This document shows, piece after piece, positions 14,125 through 14,957 of a DNA stretch of 14,957 bases. How positions within the stretch are numbered: position 1 is the stretch's first letter; every line of letters begins with the position of its first letter. The stretch is from Candidatus Kerfeldbacteria bacterium (lineage in GTDB: Bacteria > Patescibacteriota > Patescibacteriia > UBA9570): the NCBI GenBank assembly GCA_016207285.1, contig JACQPW010000035.1, positions 1 to 14,957 of the forward strand, written 5' to 3'. Under the pieces are notes generated by a model. It did not search any database. It was not told the origin of the DNA and saw only the letters and a list, made by a program, of their open reading frames with translations. The translations under genes and the position numbers were made by a program.

Positions 14125-14524
14125 CCTGCTCATGGGCTGTAGCCAAAACGAGACTATGCTCACCACAGTGGTGAGACTGGCTGATCATGATTTTACGATG
14201 TCTGTGGCCGACACACCAGCCAAATGGAAAACGGGGCTGGGAGAAGTAGATCAATTAGCAGCTAGTCAGGGGATGGTATTCCTCTTTCCAGGGTCTGAAG
14301 AGCGCACGTTTTGGATGAAAGGTGTTGAATACCCGATCGATATTGTGTGGGTGAACGACAGCCAGGTGCTGGGCTGGGTGACTGCTACTCCAGGCGATCT
14401 CACGCTGTATCCATCACCCGGTGTGGTGGATATGGTGCTGGAATTACCAGCTGGTACGGCCAAGGATATTGGGCTAACCGTGGGGGATACAGTAATCCTC
14501 AATGGGACCCTTGACGGATACTAA
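14081..14524 (+). CDS. DUF192 family predicted lipoprotein
   Basis: The 147-residue protein starts with a lipoprotein signal: a short basic start (MRHL), a hydrophobic core, and the lipobox LLMGC with Cys20 as the predicted lipid-attached residue. The mature part is a DUF192 domain of about 110 residues, with GMVFLFPGSEERTFWMKGV (64-82) matching the family's GMLFxF...FWMKxT core and YPIDIVWVN next to it. The biochemical function of DUF192 is not established. Using ATG 14081 overlaps the upstream glycosyltransferase gene by 44 bases in a different frame. This start is preferred because it creates the complete signal peptide, whereas the next ATG (14132) gives only MGCSQ. The rplU promoter lies in its last codons. 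It ends in TAA at 14522-14524. Confidence 0.85.
   Translation: MRHLTLPITLLVSISLLMGCSQNETMLTTVVRLADHDFTMSVADTPAKWKTGLGEVDQLAASQGMVFLFPGSEERTFWMKGVEYPIDIVWVNDSQVLGWVTATPGDLTLYPSPGVVDMVLELPAGTAKDIGLTVGDTVILNGTLDGY
14159..14175. repeat. 17-bp inverted repeat inside the lipoprotein gene
   Basis: CTCACCAC (14159-14166) is mirrored exactly by GTGGTGAG (14168-14175) around a single A. As RNA it would make a 7-bp stem with a CAG loop, about 80 bases after the lipoprotein start, in codons for the linker after the lipidated Cys. It could be an operator-like dyad or an mRNA hairpin affecting translation after the 44-base overlap, or simply chance. No function is claimed. Confidence 0.5.
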
Positions 14525-14539
14525 GCCTTCCCGTAGAAT
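14511..14539 (+). promoter_or_regulatory. Sigma70-type promoter for rplU, predicted to give a leaderless mRNA
   Basis: TTGACG (14511-14516) matches the -35 consensus at 5 of 6 positions, and TAGAAT (14534-14539) matches the -10 at 5 of 6. They are separated by exactly 17 bases. The -35 lies inside the last codons of the DUF192 gene. Seven bases separate the -10 from the rplU ATG at 14547, so a start site 6-8 bases past the -10 falls on or next to the A of the ATG. This predicts a transcript with no 5' untranslated region. Confidence 0.75.
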
Positions 14540-14546
14540 AGCCTCT

Positions 14547-14861
14547 ATGTTTGCTGTCATCAAAACCGGTGGAAAACAACACCTCGTGTCTGTAGAGGAC
14601 ACTCTCGATATCGAAAAAATCCCAGGCGAAGCTGGTAGTACCGTTGTCTTTGATCAAGTATTATTAGTGTCGGATGAGGATGGTAAAAACATCAAAATTG
14701 GTAAACCACTGTTAGCCGGTGCTACCGTTACTGCTACCATTACCAAACAATACCGCGCTAAGAAAATTCGCATCGTCAAGTACAAACAAAAGACCCATTA
14801 CCGCCGTAACCAGGGTCATCGGCAGCACTTCACCGAGGTGAAGATTGCTGCGATTAAATAA
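14547..14861 (+). CDS. rplU: 50S ribosomal protein L21 (bL21)
   Basis: L21 binds 23S rRNA on the solvent side of the 50S subunit. The 104-residue protein (E. coli 103) begins MFAVIKTGGKQHLVS, the fixed family N-terminus, and has FDQVLLVSDEDG, KIGKPLLAGATVTATI and the C-terminal KIRIVKYKQKTHYRRNQGHRQHFTEVKIAAI. ATG 14547 is chosen. The in-frame ATG 14502 would add 15 residues not found in L21 and would lie upstream of the promoter. In many bacteria rplU is followed by rpmA (L27). Here a terminator follows directly, so L27 must be encoded elsewhere if present. It is separated from the long operon by its own promoter. Confidence 0.97.
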   Translation: MFAVIKTGGKQHLVSVEDTLDIEKIPGEAGSTVVFDQVLLVSDEDGKNIKIGKPLLAGATVTATITKQYRAKKIRIVKYKQKTHYRRNQGHRQHFTEVKIAAIK

Positions 14862-14877
14862 ACCTGACCCCTTACCC

Positions 14878-14894
14878 GGTCGCCTAAGGCGACC
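14878..14894 (+). other. Perfect 7-bp stem-loop upstream of the terminator
   Basis: GGTCGCC (14878-14884) pairs with GGCGACC (14888-14894) around a TAA loop. It lies 16 bases after the rplU stop and one base before the terminator stem. It may protect the 3' end of the rplU mRNA or help termination; it lacks its own U-tract. Confidence 0.6.
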
Positions 14895-14895
14895 A

Positions 14896-14926
14896 CCCTT
14901 CCCCACGTGGGGAAGGGAATTTTTTT
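14896..14926 (+). terminator. Strong intrinsic terminator after rplU
   Basis: CCCTTCCCC (14896-14904) pairs perfectly with GGGGAAGGG (14909-14917) around ACGT, making a 22-base perfect palindrome. AA and then seven Ts (14920-14926) follow. The stem is GC-rich with a clean U-tract, so it should end transcription of rplU. No A-tract lies on the other side, so it appears one-directional. The remaining 31 bases to the window edge hold a TATAAT (14926-14931) but no supportable gene. Confidence 0.92.
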
Positions 14927-14957
14927 ATAATGTACTATTTTAACAAAATTCCTCTCC

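Noticed and set aside
14502..14546. Longer L21 start at ATG 14502
   Set aside because: It lies upstream of the -35/-10 pair and adds 15 residues not seen in L21; MFAVIKTGGKQ at 14547 is the family N-terminus.
14930..14957. Open frame ATG TAC TAT ... at the right edge (MYYFNKIPL)
   Set aside because: Only nine codons are visible, the ATG overlaps TATAAT, and nothing else supports a gene start.
1..14957. Recoded UGA (as in Gracilibacteria/Absconditabacteria)
   Set aside because: UGA is used as a genuine stop for rplP, rpsQ, rplN, rplX, adk and ruvX, and none of the conserved genes needs UGA read as an amino acid.
1..14957. Search for a defence system, mobile element, CRISPR array, tRNA or toxin-antitoxin pair
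   Set aside because: Every part of the window is accounted for by housekeeping genes with short gaps; no repeats, transposase, integrase or RNA gene patterns were found.

Overview
The window is a bacterial ribosomal-protein superoperon, all on the + strand and almost gap-free: 28 protein genes in 15 kb, starting inside tuf and ending at a strong intrinsic terminator after rplU. UGA is used as a stop at several genes, so the standard bacterial code applies. The organism looks like a member of the Candidate Phyla Radiation (Patescibacteria), probably Parcubacteria-like. The reasons are that rpmD (uL30) is absent between rpsE and rplO, several ribosomal proteins carry low-complexity basic tails, gene packing is extreme, and the WecA/MraY-family enzyme carries motif variants I associate with this group. 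The phylum-level placement is inference; a tree of the concatenated ribosomal proteins would settle it.

Layout. Bases 1-1006 are the 3' part of tuf (EF-Tu). Bases 1012-5835 are the S10 block in canonical order: rpsJ, rplC, rplD, rplW, rplB, rpsS, rplV, rpsC, rplP. It continues through rpmC and rpsQ into the spc block (6273-11236): rplN, rplX, rplE, rpsN (zinc type), rpsH, rplF, rplR, rpsE, rplO, secY. Then come adk and map (11239-12617). In place of the usual infA-rpmJ-rpsM-rpsK-rpsD-rpoA-rplQ block, the run continues with ruvX, a polyprenyl-phosphate sugar-1-phosphate transferase and a DUF192 lipoprotein (12617-14524). A separate promoter drives rplU (14547-14861), followed by two hairpins, the second being the terminator.

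How the genes work together. Most products build the two ribosomal subunits. SecY, Adk and Map are the usual companions: nascent-chain export, adenylate balance and N-terminal Met removal. The distal genes add rRNA/DNA maintenance (RuvX) and envelope functions (a lipid-linked sugar carrier enzyme and a surface lipoprotein). Most junctions are 2-6 bases apart or overlap by 1-16 bases, which suggests one long co-transcribed, translationally coupled unit. The only sizeable gap inside it is 88 nt before rplC, and it contains a hairpin.

Most unusual signal. I see no convincing Shine-Dalgarno sequence before any of the 27 starts in the window. The base before the ATG is T in 19 and C in 5 of the 27, and never G. 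The rplU promoter (TTGACG-17-TAGAAT) sits so close to its ATG that the mRNA should be leaderless. Together these point to SD-independent initiation as the normal mode here. I found no mobile element, CRISPR array, tRNA, rRNA or defence system, and no stretch over 300 bases without a gene.
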